A stretch of 5,641 nt of DNA from an uncultured Oscillospiraceae bacterium (GCA_958354085.1 CATWUX010000140.1:1-5641), one strand, 5' to 3'; positions 1-5,514 are shown, numbered from the stretch's first letter. Notes: generated by a model from the sequence alone, not told the origin. A program made the numbers and translations.

Positions 1-840
1 GAAATGCGTGGGATTCTCGGCGAGGTGCTTACGCACGCCGGCGGTCATCGCCAAACGCAGGTCGGAGTCCACATTGATCTTGCAAACCGCCAGCGAAGCG
101 GCTTCACGCAGCATATCCTCCGGGATACCGATCGCATCCGCCATCTGGCCGCCAAACTGATTGACGGTCGCGACATACGCCGGCAGAACCGAGGACGCGC
201 CATGCAGCACGATCGGGAAACCGGGCAGACGATCCATAACTTCTTTCAGAATGTCAAAGCGCAGCTGCGGCTTCTGGCCGGGCTTGAACTTAAACGCGCC
301 ATGGCTGGTGCCGATGGCAATCGCGAGGGAATCCACACCGGTGCGGGTAACAAAATCCTGCACCTGCGCGGGATCGGTATAGGACGCTTTGTCGCCGTCC
401 ACGCTGACTTCATCCTCGATGCCGGCGAGCTGACCCAGTTCGCCTTCAACGGTGACACCGCGGGCATGGGCATAATCCACGACCTTCTTGGTGAGCGCGA
501 CATTTTCCTCATAGCTGAGATGCGAGCCGTCGATCATAACGGAAGTAAAACCGCCGTCGATGCAATCCTTGCACAGTTCAAAGCTGGAACCGTGATCCAG
601 ATGCAGCGCGATGGGCAGACCGGTTTCCTCGACCGCCGCCTGCACCATGTGATACAGATAAGCGTGATGCGCATATTTGCGCGCAGAGCCGGACACCTGC
701 AGAATGACGGGGGAATTGAGTTCCTTACAAGCTTCGACGATACCCTGCATGATTTCCATGTTGTTCACGTTGAAAGCACCAATGGCGTAACCGCCTTCAT
801 AGGCTTTCTGGAACATTTCTTTTGTGTTAACGAGGGGCAT
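1..840 (-). CDS. fba: Class II fructose-1,6-bisphosphate aldolase (C-terminus cut by window edge)
   Basis: This is a cytoplasmic zinc-dependent aldolase that reversibly cleaves fructose-1,6-bisphosphate to dihydroxyacetone phosphate and glyceraldehyde-3-phosphate in glycolysis and gluconeogenesis. The minus strand reads 280 uninterrupted codons from the ATG at 838-840 to base 1, beginning MPLVNTKEMFQKAYEGGYAI. Visible class II motifs are HLDHG (residues 80-84, with catalytic Asp82 and zinc ligand His83), GTSHG (177-181, zinc ligand His180), LHGASS (212-217, zinc ligand His213) and KINVDSDLR (254-262, phosphate/substrate site). The start is supported by an AGGAGGTT ribosome binding site at 847-854 and by the family's N-terminus. 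No stop lies in the window, so probably only a short C-terminal piece is missing (an estimate; relatives are roughly 285-315 residues). It appears to be transcribed alone from the promoter at 877-905. A tagatose-bisphosphate or other ketose-bisphosphate aldolase is the main alternative, but the residue pattern is that of clostridial Fba. Confidence 0.95.
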   Translation of the reverse strand, partial: MPLVNTKEMFQKAYEGGYAIGAFNVNNMEIMQGIVEACKELNSPVILQVSGSARKYAHHAYLYHMVQAAVEETGLPIALHLDHGSSFELCKDCIDGGFTSVMIDGSHLSYEENVALTKKVVDYAHARGVTVEGELGQLAGIEDEVSVDGDKASYTDPAQVQDFVTRTGVDSLAIAIGTSHGAFKFKPGQKPQLRFDILKEVMDRLPGFPIVLHGASSVLPAYVATVNQFGGQMADAIGIPEDMLREAASLAVCKINVDSDLRLAMTAGVRKHLAENPTHF

Positions 841-846
841 ACCTTC

Positions 847-854
847 AACCTCCT
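847..854 (-). promoter_or_regulatory. Ribosome binding site of fba
   Basis: The minus strand reads AGGAGGTT six bases before the ATG at 838-840. It fixes the start of the aldolase. Confidence 0.85.
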
Positions 855-876
855 AAAAAATTTCAATTGTATTTTT

Positions 877-905
877 AGTATACACCATTTTTCGGCAAAT
901 AGAAA
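877..905 (-). promoter_or_regulatory. Likely sigma-A promoter of fba
   Basis: On the minus strand a TATACT -10 hexamer (877-882) lies 17 bases from a weak -35, TTTCTA (900-905). Transcription would start near 870, giving a leader of about 30 bases that contains the AGGAGGTT site. The -10 is convincing and the -35 is poor (3 of 6), so the -35 assignment is tentative. Confidence 0.5.
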
Positions 906-930
906 GAGGGGAGCGTCGATAAATAACCCG

Positions 931-945
931 TTCCCCGCGCGGGAA
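931..945 (-). terminator. Possible weak terminator after the glycosylase gene
   Basis: A short GC-rich hairpin (TTCCC / GGGAA around a GCGCG loop) sits about 20 bases past the glycosylase stop. In the direction of transcription it is followed by a mixed rather than pure T stretch (CGGGTTATTTA). It could separate the glycosylase transcript from fba, but the missing U-run makes this doubtful. Confidence 0.3.
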
Positions 946-963
946 TCTTGTGAAAATTGCCGA

Positions 964-1815
964 TTATTGCCGCAATTGTTCTGTGTGGCAACGGCAATAG
1001 TGAAAAATGTACTGTTGGGCGATACCGGCATACGCACCAAAATCAGCCGGTGTCAGCCCTTCAAATAGCTGAGCCATGGCCCGGCGCATCCAAACGTCCA
1101 GCGGAAACGCCTCCAACCGTCCCATGCCGTACAGCAACACGCACTCCGCCACCTTCGGCCCGACACCGCTGATCCGCTGCAGCTGCGTACGCGCTTCACT
1201 CAGCGGCAGCTGTGCAACCGCCTCCAGATCCAGCGTACCGTCCGCAACCTGCCGCGCCGCATCCAGTAAATAGGCCGCTCTCCAGCCGCACCGCAGCTCC
1301 GCCAGATCCGCTTCCTCCAGCCGCGCCAGCGTCTCCGGCGCGGGAAACGCCCAGCCTTCACCGACAGGCTCACCGAACCGGCGGCACAAACGCTGTACAA
1401 TGCCTTTGATACGCGCCAGATGATTGTTCTGAGACATGAGAAAGCCCACAAGCGCCTCCCACGCGGGCTGCTGCAAAATACGGATACCGGGCGCATATGC
1501 CACGCACTCCCGCAAAACGGCAGAGGAACGCAGCGCAGGCCGCTCCAAAAACGCCGTGCAGATCGCGTCATAATCGCGGTCAAGATCCAAATACCGCCGC
1601 CAAAACTGTTCAAACGCCGCGGCGTCCACGCCCTCCAGCCAAACGCCGTCCGGCAGCGCGTGCAGTACCGCCTCCCGGCCGTCCGCCACACCGTGCCATG
1701 CGCCGTCGGCGCGGCGCGCAAACTGGAAACACTGTCCGCACTCTAACGTTTGCTCCAAATCAAACCGTTTGATTCCCGTTACCCGCACACCGGCGGGACT
1801 ATTTTGTATGTTCAT
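964..1815 (-). CDS. ogg: OGG1-family 8-oxoguanine DNA glycosylase / AP lyase
   Basis: This base-excision repair enzyme removes oxidised guanine (8-oxoG) from DNA and nicks the resulting abasic site. The protein is 283 residues. An N-terminal OGG_N-like domain contains ECGQCFQF (25-32), matching the GQSFRW region of human OGG1. The HhH-GPD domain follows. SQNNHLARIKGIVQRLC (128-144) matches the strand-invading NNN loop region of OGG1. ISGVGPKVAEC (215-225) is the helix-hairpin-helix, with predicted Schiff-base Lys221, and PLDVW (238-242) carries catalytic Asp240. From memory of human OGG1, its 8-oxoG contacts Gly42, Cys253, Gln315 and Phe319 correspond to Gly27, Cys225, Gln267 and Phe271, so specificity is probably kept. 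I chose the ATG at 1813-1815 because AGGAGGAT lies at 1821-1828 and homology begins just inside; the open frame continues far upstream without meaning. The gene is divergent from the DUF6062-like gene across 81 bp. Databases may call it DNA-3-methyladenine glycosylase 2. Confidence 0.92.
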   Translation of the reverse strand: MNIQNSPAGVRVTGIKRFDLEQTLECGQCFQFARRADGAWHGVADGREAVLHALPDGVWLEGVDAAAFEQFWRRYLDLDRDYDAICTAFLERPALRSSAVLRECVAYAPGIRILQQPAWEALVGFLMSQNNHLARIKGIVQRLCRRFGEPVGEGWAFPAPETLARLEEADLAELRCGWRAAYLLDAARQVADGTLDLEAVAQLPLSEARTQLQRISGVGPKVAECVLLYGMGRLEAFPLDVWMRRAMAQLFEGLTPADFGAYAGIAQQYIFHYCRCHTEQLRQ

Positions 1816-1820
1816 GTCGA

Positions 1821-1828
1821 ATCCTCCT
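1821..1828 (-). promoter_or_regulatory. Ribosome binding site of the glycosylase gene
   Basis: The minus strand reads AGGAGGAT five bases before the ATG at 1813-1815. It decides the start within a frame that stays open for hundreds of bases upstream. Confidence 0.8.
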
Positions 1829-1857
1829 GTACAAAGTATAGCACAATGTGTTATACT
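1828..1857 (+). promoter_or_regulatory. Predicted promoter of the DUF6062-like gene
   Basis: On the plus strand a TGTACA -35 (1828-1833, 4 of 6) and a TATACT -10 (1852-1857) are spaced by 18 bases. Transcription would begin near 1864, giving a leader of about 33 bases. The -35 abuts the -10 of the opposite promoter, so polymerase probably cannot occupy both at once (inference). Confidence 0.6.
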
Positions 1858-1858
1858 T
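1834..1858. repeat. 25-bp near-perfect palindrome in the divergent promoter
   Basis: The arms AAGTATAgCACA and TGTGtTATACTT flank a single central A; 11 of 12 base pairs are symmetric. Each end contains a TATACT -10 element, one per strand. It may be simply a symmetric bidirectional promoter or also a dimeric-repressor operator; the sequence alone does not decide. Confidence 0.8.
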
Positions 1859-1863
1859 ATAAA
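1835..1863 (-). promoter_or_regulatory. Predicted promoter of the glycosylase gene
   Basis: On the minus strand a TTTATA -35 (1858-1863) and a TATACT -10 (1835-1840) are spaced by 17 bases. The predicted start near 1828 falls at the edge of the Shine-Dalgarno sequence, giving a leader of only about 13 bases. Its elements interlock with those of the divergent promoter. Confidence 0.6.
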
Positions 1864-1896
1864 ACAGAAAAATTCATCCAGACAAGGAGTGATCCC

Positions 1897-2592
1897 ATGC
1901 GGGAGGATATTACCAGTATTCCGATCAGCGAAGTGTTTGAACCGCGGGACGGCTGTCCCATTTGCCGAATGCGGGATATGCTGGAGGCGCGCGTAGTCGA
2001 GTATATTACCGGCGCGGCTATGATGGAGCCGGATGTGCGCATCGAAACCAACAAGCAGGGGTTTTGTTTTACCCATTATCAAATGATGCTCAAAAAGCGC
2101 AATCGGCTGGGCGTGGCGCTGATGCTGGAAAGCCATCTGAACGAACTGGACAAGCAGGTGTTCGCCGGTGTGCCGCTGCTGGGCAAAAGCTCGGCCAAGC
2201 AGGGGAAATCCGCCGGTCAGGCGGCCGGCAGCTGCTTTATTTGCAGCCAACTGGATTGGGCAATGGAACGGATGCTTGCCTCCGTGTGCCGGCTGTGGGA
2301 AAATGAGCGGGATTTTCGGCAGCTGTTTGACGAGCAGACCGCGCTGTGTCTGCCGCATTTTTCTCTGCTGACGGACACTGCCGGCGCACGCATGAGCAAA
2401 AAGAACGCACCCGATTTTGCCAAAGCCGCCTCCGCTTTGTGCCGAAAATATCTGACCGAGCTGCGCGGCGACGTGTCGCACTTTTGCAAAATGTTTGATT
2501 ATCGCAACAACGGCAGCGATGCGGACTGGGGCAACTCCAAGGACGCGATCGAGCGTGCCGTTTGGTGGCTGACCACCCGCGAACCGAAATAA
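1897..2592 (+). CDS. DUF6062-like protein with duplicated CxxC / CxxH motifs
   Basis: This is a 231-residue soluble protein with no signal peptide or membrane segment. I recognise it, from memory, as the DUF6062 family common in clostridia; its function is not known to me. It has two similar halves. The first has CPIC (20-23) then CFTH (57-60); the second has CFIC (113-116) then CLPH (151-154). Each half thus offers Cys-x2-Cys followed about 34 residues later by Cys-x2-His, which suits two zinc or other metal sites (inference). A second helical stretch and Cys197 follow, and the C-terminus is polar (RAVWWLTTREPK). The ATG at 1897 follows AAGGAG (1884-1889) by seven bases. The gene is divergent from ogg and ends 4 bp before a strong bidirectional terminator, so it is probably monocistronic. 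Confidence 0.85.
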   Translation: MREDITSIPISEVFEPRDGCPICRMRDMLEARVVEYITGAAMMEPDVRIETNKQGFCFTHYQMMLKKRNRLGVALMLESHLNELDKQVFAGVPLLGKSSAKQGKSAGQAAGSCFICSQLDWAMERMLASVCRLWENERDFRQLFDEQTALCLPHFSLLTDTAGARMSKKNAPDFAKAASALCRKYLTELRGDVSHFCKMFDYRNNGSDADWGNSKDAIERAVWWLTTREPK

Positions 2593-2596
2593 TACT

Positions 2597-2643
2597 AAAA
2601 TCTCCCGCACCATTTCCAACGGAAATGACGCGGGAGATTTTTT
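2597..2643. terminator. Strong bidirectional rho-independent terminator
   Basis: A 12-bp perfect stem pairs AAAATCTCCCGC (2597-2608) with GCGGGAGATTTT (2630-2641). It is capped by a second stem, CATTTCC (2611-2617) with GGAAATG (2621-2627), around an AAC loop. A run of six T follows on the plus strand and TTTT on the minus strand. It lies between the convergent DUF6062-like gene and spoVAD, and the spoVAD stop codon overlaps its edge. Confidence 0.92.
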
Positions 2644-3652
2644 ACTCACTCATCAAATGCACCAAATGTGCAATGCCGGGGATGCTCTCCCCCTGCTGCG
2701 AGGAAGTGGGCGACATAAGCGCGCCGGTACCGATAAACAAAATACTGTTGAGTTCTTTGCGCTCCATTTTGCCCAGCAAATACGAGCACAGCACTGCGGC
2801 CGAGCAGCCGCAGCCGGAACCGCCGGCGTGTACATCCTGCTTGCTGCGGTCATATATCATCAGCCCGCAATCCGCATGGCGGCTGCCCAGGTCTATCCCC
2901 TTGCGGCTGAGCAGCTCCAGCAGGAGCTGGCTTCCCACAGCGGACAGATCACCTGTCACGATCAAATCATAGTCGTCGGGCTTGGTCGCCGTATCGGTCA
3001 AGAAATTGTAAATCGTATCCGCCGCTGCGGGCGCCATGGCCGCGCCCATGTTATTCGCGTCCGTCACCCCCAGATCGGTGACGCGCCCGGCGCACATCGC
3101 CGCAATACGCACGCCCTTGCCGCCCATCCCCACCACGGCGGAACCGGCAGCAGTCGCCGTCCACTGCGAGGTCGGCGTCCGCTGCCCACCGTATTCCAGC
3201 GGAAAACGGAACTGCCGCTCAGCAGAACAGAAGTGCGACGACGTAACCGCGCTGCAAATATCCGCCGCGCCGCTGTCCACGTAGACCGCCGCCATCGCCA
3301 GCGTCTGCGCCATGGTCGAGCACGCACCGAATTGTCCGAACAACGGCACGTTGTATTCCCGCAGGCCAAAGGTGGACGCGATGTTCTGATTAAGCAGGTC
3401 GCCCGCAAAAATGTAATTGACCTGCGACGGCGAAAAGGACGCTTTATCCAGCGCACGCGTAAACGCTTCCCGCTGCATGGCGCTTTCGGATTTTTCCCAT
3501 GTTTTTTCACCCAGCGTCGTGTCCTCGAAAATATAATCAAAGTAGCGGGCGAGAGGCCCCTCTCCCTCTTTTTTGCCGACCACGGCGGCATACCCGAGAA
3601 TCGTCGGGCGATTGGACAGCAGAACCGTATATTGTCCTTTGCGTTCCGGCAT
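2642..3652 (-). CDS. spoVAD: Stage V sporulation protein AD (dipicolinic acid-binding)
   Basis: SpoVAD is part of the SpoVA complex in the forespore inner membrane, which imports Ca-dipicolinic acid during sporulation and releases it at germination; SpoVAD is the soluble thiolase-fold subunit that binds dipicolinate. The protein is 336 residues, close to the B. subtilis protein (about 338). Visible features are the thiolase-like nucleophile region GACSTMAQ (109-116, Cys111), a TSSHFCSAERQFRFPLEYG-type segment (137-155), MGGKGVRIA (176-184), VTGDLSAVG (232-240) and the glycine-rich GGSGCGCSA (277-285) near the C-terminus. I chose the ATG at 3650-3652 because AGGAGGGG lies six bases upstream and family homology begins there; a longer open frame upstream overlaps spoVAC and is not coding. 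It follows spoVAC by 20 bp, so the two are co-transcribed. Its TAA merges with the terminator, so no spoVAE is in this operon. Confidence 0.95.
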   Translation of the reverse strand: MPERKGQYTVLLSNRPTILGYAAVVGKKEGEGPLARYFDYIFEDTTLGEKTWEKSESAMQREAFTRALDKASFSPSQVNYIFAGDLLNQNIASTFGLREYNVPLFGQFGACSTMAQTLAMAAVYVDSGAADICSAVTSSHFCSAERQFRFPLEYGGQRTPTSQWTATAAGSAVVGMGGKGVRIAAMCAGRVTDLGVTDANNMGAAMAPAAADTIYNFLTDTATKPDDYDLIVTGDLSAVGSQLLLELLSRKGIDLGSRHADCGLMIYDRSKQDVHAGGSGCGCSAAVLCSYLLGKMERKELNSILFIGTGALMSPTSSQQGESIPGIAHLVHLMSE

Positions 3653-3672
3653 CGCATACCCCTCCTGCGTTG

Positions 3673-4116
3673 TTAAAATAAAGATAAGATGTGCAAAATC
3701 AAGCCATACAGAATGGACGCGGTAATGCCGTAAACCAGTACCGGACCGGCAATAGTAAACATCTTCGCCGCCAAGCCCATAACATAGCCCTCGCTTTTGA
3801 ACTCGATCGCGGGCGCGACGATCGCATTGGCAAAGCCGGTGATCGGCACCAGTGTCCCCGCGCCGCCGTGCTTGGCAATGTTGTCGTAAATGTTGAACCC
3901 GGTCAGCACAACGCTGGCGGCGATCAGCGAAATCGAACATACCAGACGCGCATCCTTCAGTTCCATTCCCGCTTTCAGTGCAAAATGGACCACCAGCTGC
4001 CCGATGGTGCAAATCAGTCCGCCGATGAGGAACGCTTTGATACAATTTTTGATTACCGGCGATTTCGGCGCCACTTTCTTGCTCAGCTGCCGATATTCCT
4101 GTCCGGTCATATCCAT
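3673..4116 (-). CDS. spoVAC: Stage V sporulation protein AC (membrane subunit)
   Basis: This integral membrane subunit of the SpoVA dipicolinic acid channel acts in the forespore inner membrane; in Bacillus, SpoVAC has been reported to behave as a mechanosensitive channel. The protein is 147 residues, the usual length. A polar N-terminus (1-22) is followed by hydrophobic segments at about 25-47, 58-75, 86-105 and 114-145. The family signature GGAGTLVPITGFAN lies at 84-97, and EFKSEG follows at 105-110. The ATG at 4114-4116 has AAAGGA about nine bases upstream; the next in-frame ATG (codon 3) is spaced less well. spoVAC is the first gene of a two-gene operon with spoVAD. A forespore sigma-G-type promoter would be expected and a weak candidate is present. 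Confidence 0.95.
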   Translation of the reverse strand: MDMTGQEYRQLSKKVAPKSPVIKNCIKAFLIGGLICTIGQLVVHFALKAGMELKDARLVCSISLIAASVVLTGFNIYDNIAKHGGAGTLVPITGFANAIVAPAIEFKSEGYVMGLAAKMFTIAGPVLVYGITASILYGLILHILSLF

Positions 4117-4147
4117 GTGTATCCATCCTTTCCTTTTTCTCTATCGC

Positions 4148-4176
4148 TATTTTCCCAAACCGCAGCGAAAATATAC
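4148..4176 (-). promoter_or_regulatory. Candidate forespore (sigma-G-like) promoter of spoVAC-spoVAD
   Basis: On the minus strand GTATA (4172-4176) fits the GHATR-type -35 of sigma-G. After 17 bases comes GAAAATA (4148-4154), a partial match to the CATNNTA -10. The operon is expected to use sigma-G from knowledge of Bacillus, but the -10 match is only partial. Confidence 0.3.
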
Positions 4177-4222
4177 GCGACGACTATTTTCCAAGAAAAA
4201 GATGAAAGTGTTATGGATACAG

Positions 4223-4268
4223 CAAGATGCCGCTTAAGGAGGCTTTCATCTCCGCAAGCGGCATCTTG
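4223..4268. repeat. Long hairpin with 13-bp perfect arms upstream of spoVAC
   Basis: CAAGATGCCGCTT (4223-4235) is the exact reverse complement of 4256-4268. Inside the 20-base loop GGAG (4238-4241) can pair with CTCC (4250-4253). No U-run follows directly on either strand, so it is not a standard terminator. It lies in the 177-bp gap between spoVAC and the small ORF. It may be a structured RNA or a mobile-element remnant. Confidence 0.75.
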
Positions 4269-4293
4269 TGATATACGGTATAGCATTTTTTAA

Positions 4294-4542
4294 ATGCAAG
4301 GGATTTGGTTGTTGTACCGAATGGTTCATATCCCATATGGCACCATCGATGCAAAGGTGTATATCGATACCAATTACACCGCCAGAGCCATCATATTTGG
4401 CTATCCGAATATAGAGGACGTTTACTTTATGGTTCAAGCCGTCGATAAAAACTTCAATGTAATAACCACCTATATGTCGGAGGTTTATTTCAGCATAGAA
4501 GAACTACAGCCTATGCTGGATGAACTCATACAAATCACATAA
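4294..4542 (+). CDS. Unrecognised small protein (82 codons)
   Basis: I do not recognise this ORF. The predicted product is small, acidic and rich in aromatic residues (many Tyr and Phe), with alternating hydrophobic stretches (VYIDTNYTARAIIFG at about 22-36, VYFMVQAVD at 43-51) that suggest beta strands, then a C-terminal helix-like SIEELQPMLDELIQIT. No membrane segment or signal peptide is evident. A TAA stop lies directly before the first ATG and no good ribosome binding site precedes it. The ATG at codon 10 (4321) is an alternative, with AAGGGA 17 bases upstream. The coding sequence is poorer in GC than the core genes to the left, so it may be acquired or a fragment of a larger gene. Confidence 0.45.
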   Translation: MQGIWLLYRMVHIPYGTIDAKVYIDTNYTARAIIFGYPNIEDVYFMVQAVDKNFNVITTYMSEVYFSIEELQPMLDELIQIT

Positions 4543-4560
4543 GATAATATGTTGCGGGCA

Positions 4561-4597
4561 AAGTGGGACCTTTTATCCTCACTTGTTTATTATTTTT
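4561..4597 (+). terminator. Weak candidate terminator after the small ORF
   Basis: AAGTGGG (4561-4567) can pair with CTCACTT (4578-4584), seven pairs including one G-U, followed by the T-rich GTTTATTATTTTT. It sits 18 bases past the stop at 4542. The stem is short, so this is tentative. Confidence 0.35.
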
Positions 4598-4611
4598 CCC
4601 TTTCCCCCGCT

Positions 4612-4631
4612 GCATAACTCTTGACAGTACC
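4612..4631. repeat. Left copy of a 20-bp inverted repeat (IS-end-like)
   Basis: GCATAACTCTTGACAGTACC here is the exact reverse complement of 5589-5608, and the two enclose the AraC-family gene. Similarity stops at the 20 bp on both sides. If the GGTACTGTCAAGAG end is the terminus, as in many insertion sequences, this copy is the right end of an element lying to its left. The repeat contains TTGACA, a consensus -35, pointing toward the AraC gene. Confidence 0.8.
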
Positions 4632-4668
4632 CAACTGGACATAAGGATTTGAATCGCAATAACGGTAA

Positions 4669-4764
4669 AATCCAAACTACCTAGCTATTGATGAGCGATT
4701 TGTTCATCCGGATTGGCCCAGCCGCAACCCGCATTGGCACGATCATTTTGAAATCGAGATCATC
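4669..4764 (+). pseudogene. Start-less 5' extension of the AraC regulator frame
   Basis: These 32 codons lie in frame with, and directly upstream of, the TTG at 4765. They encode IDERFVHPDWPSRN followed by HWHDHFEIE, the conserved cupin opening of AraC-family sugar sensors. An in-frame TAA (4666-4668) bounds the stretch, with further stops at 4660 and 4642. No ATG, GTG or TTG occurs in frame before 4765. The conserved sequence shows the ancestral gene began further upstream, so the 5' end appears lost or frameshifted. The only less usual option is an ATT start at 4687, with no suitable ribosome binding site. Confidence 0.7.
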
Positions 4765-5514
4765 TTGGACGGATCCGGAACCCATCTTTTTAATGGTTCC
4801 CGTTTTCCGCTTGGCCCGGGGTGCGCCTATCTGTTTACACCCATGGACATACACGCGTTAATTCCCGATACCGACACCAGTCTTCATCTCATCCATATTC
4901 GCTTTGACGACCAAGCCATCACCGAAGAGGTTCGGCATGAGCTTCTGCGGCATGAACATTCCTGCCCGGTACGCTTTGATGGCGTAGCTTTCGATCGCTT
5001 GCTAACGCAGTTCAATGAATTGACGAAATGTTTTGAAGACAAATCGACCTATCAAGAACTCGACACCAAGCTGATTTTATCCTACCTTTGCTTATACATA
5101 ATCCAGCAGAGCCAACCAAACATTGACCGTTTTCACGGCTGTGATATAACCAATCCCGTTGTCCATCAGACAATGCTGTATATTCTTTACAACTTTCGTA
5201 AAGAAATCACCATGCAGAATCTTGGTAAACAAGCGCATGTATCTCCGAACCATCTGGCCGTGCTTTTCAAACAAACTCTCGGCACCACCTGCATGCAACT
5301 GGTAGCGGATTTGCGTATGCAGCATGCGGTTAAGCTGTTGGAAAATACCACTCTGACCATTGAAGAAATCGCTGAAAAGTCCGGCTTTTCCTCTGTATCC
5401 TATTTCATTTCCATGTTCCGAAAAAAATATAATACCACTCCAAAGGAATATCAGATCAGGGAAAAAGCGCATCGATTGGATGAAGAAAAGCATAAAAAAG
5501 AGGCTCTTCGGTAG
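4765..5514 (+). CDS. AraC-family transcriptional regulator (probably 5'-damaged)
   Basis: This is a DNA-binding regulator with an N-terminal cupin sensor domain and a C-terminal AraC/XylS domain of two helix-turn-helix motifs. Counting from the TTG at 4765 (249 residues), the rest of the cupin barrel spans about 1-50 (GSGTHLFNG, GPGCAYLFTPMDIH, HLIHIRFDD). A helical linker runs to about 130. The first HTH lies at about 149-171 (LGKQAHVSPNHLAVLFKQ) and the second at 198-221 (EEIAEKSGFSSVSYFISMFRKK), followed by the signature NTTPKEYQ. The tail is highly charged (EEKHKKEALR). The 3' end is intact at TAG. TTG at 4765 is the first conventional start, but it would omit the conserved HWHDHFEIE strand and has no clear ribosome binding site. 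The real gene is therefore either 5'-truncated and inactive or uses an unusual start. It is flanked by 20-bp inverted repeats, has no neighbour in an operon, and its target is unknown; relatives control carbohydrate genes. Confidence 0.8.
   Translation: MDGSGTHLFNGSRFPLGPGCAYLFTPMDIHALIPDTDTSLHLIHIRFDDQAITEEVRHELLRHEHSCPVRFDGVAFDRLLTQFNELTKCFEDKSTYQELDTKLILSYLCLYIIQQSQPNIDRFHGCDITNPVVHQTMLYILYNFRKEITMQNLGKQAHVSPNHLAVLFKQTLGTTCMQLVADLRMQHAVKLLENTTLTIEEIAEKSGFSSVSYFISMFRKKYNTTPKEYQIREKAHRLDEEKHKKEALR

Noticed and set aside
4..1068. 354-codon plus-strand ORF
   Set aside because: It is antisense to the aldolase, whose minus-strand product has all family motifs and a strong ribosome binding site; the plus-strand translation resembles no protein I know.
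1816..2649. Minus-strand open frame continuing upstream of the glycosylase start
   Set aside because: It is antisense to the DUF6062-like gene and lies upstream of the clear AGGAGGAT and ATG at 1813-1815; glycosylase homology begins only at that ATG, so no fusion is supported.
2657..3676. 339-codon plus-strand ORF
   Set aside because: It is a complementary-strand shadow of spoVAD in GC-rich sequence, with Arg/His-rich low-complexity translation and no homology that I recognise.
3653..4126. N-terminal extension of spoVAD frame over spoVAC
   Set aside because: The extension overlaps spoVAC out of frame and has no family similarity; the ATG at 3650-3652 has AGGAGGGG and gives the usual protein length.
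3691..4293. 200-codon plus-strand ORF running into the small ORF frame
   Set aside because: It is antisense to spoVAC for most of its length, and a TAA separates it from the 82-codon ORF, so a readthrough protein is not supported.
4246..4437. 63-codon minus-strand ORF
   Set aside because: It is antisense to the small plus-strand ORF, has no ribosome binding site that I can see, and its start lies within another gene.
4621..4650. Full promoter for the AraC gene starting at the TTGACA in the repeat
   Set aside because: TTGACA is a perfect -35, but no acceptable -10 lies 16-18 bases downstream, so I note only the -35 element.
5092..5493. 133-codon minus-strand ORF
   Set aside because: It is antisense to the AraC DNA-binding domain, which is clearly the coding strand.
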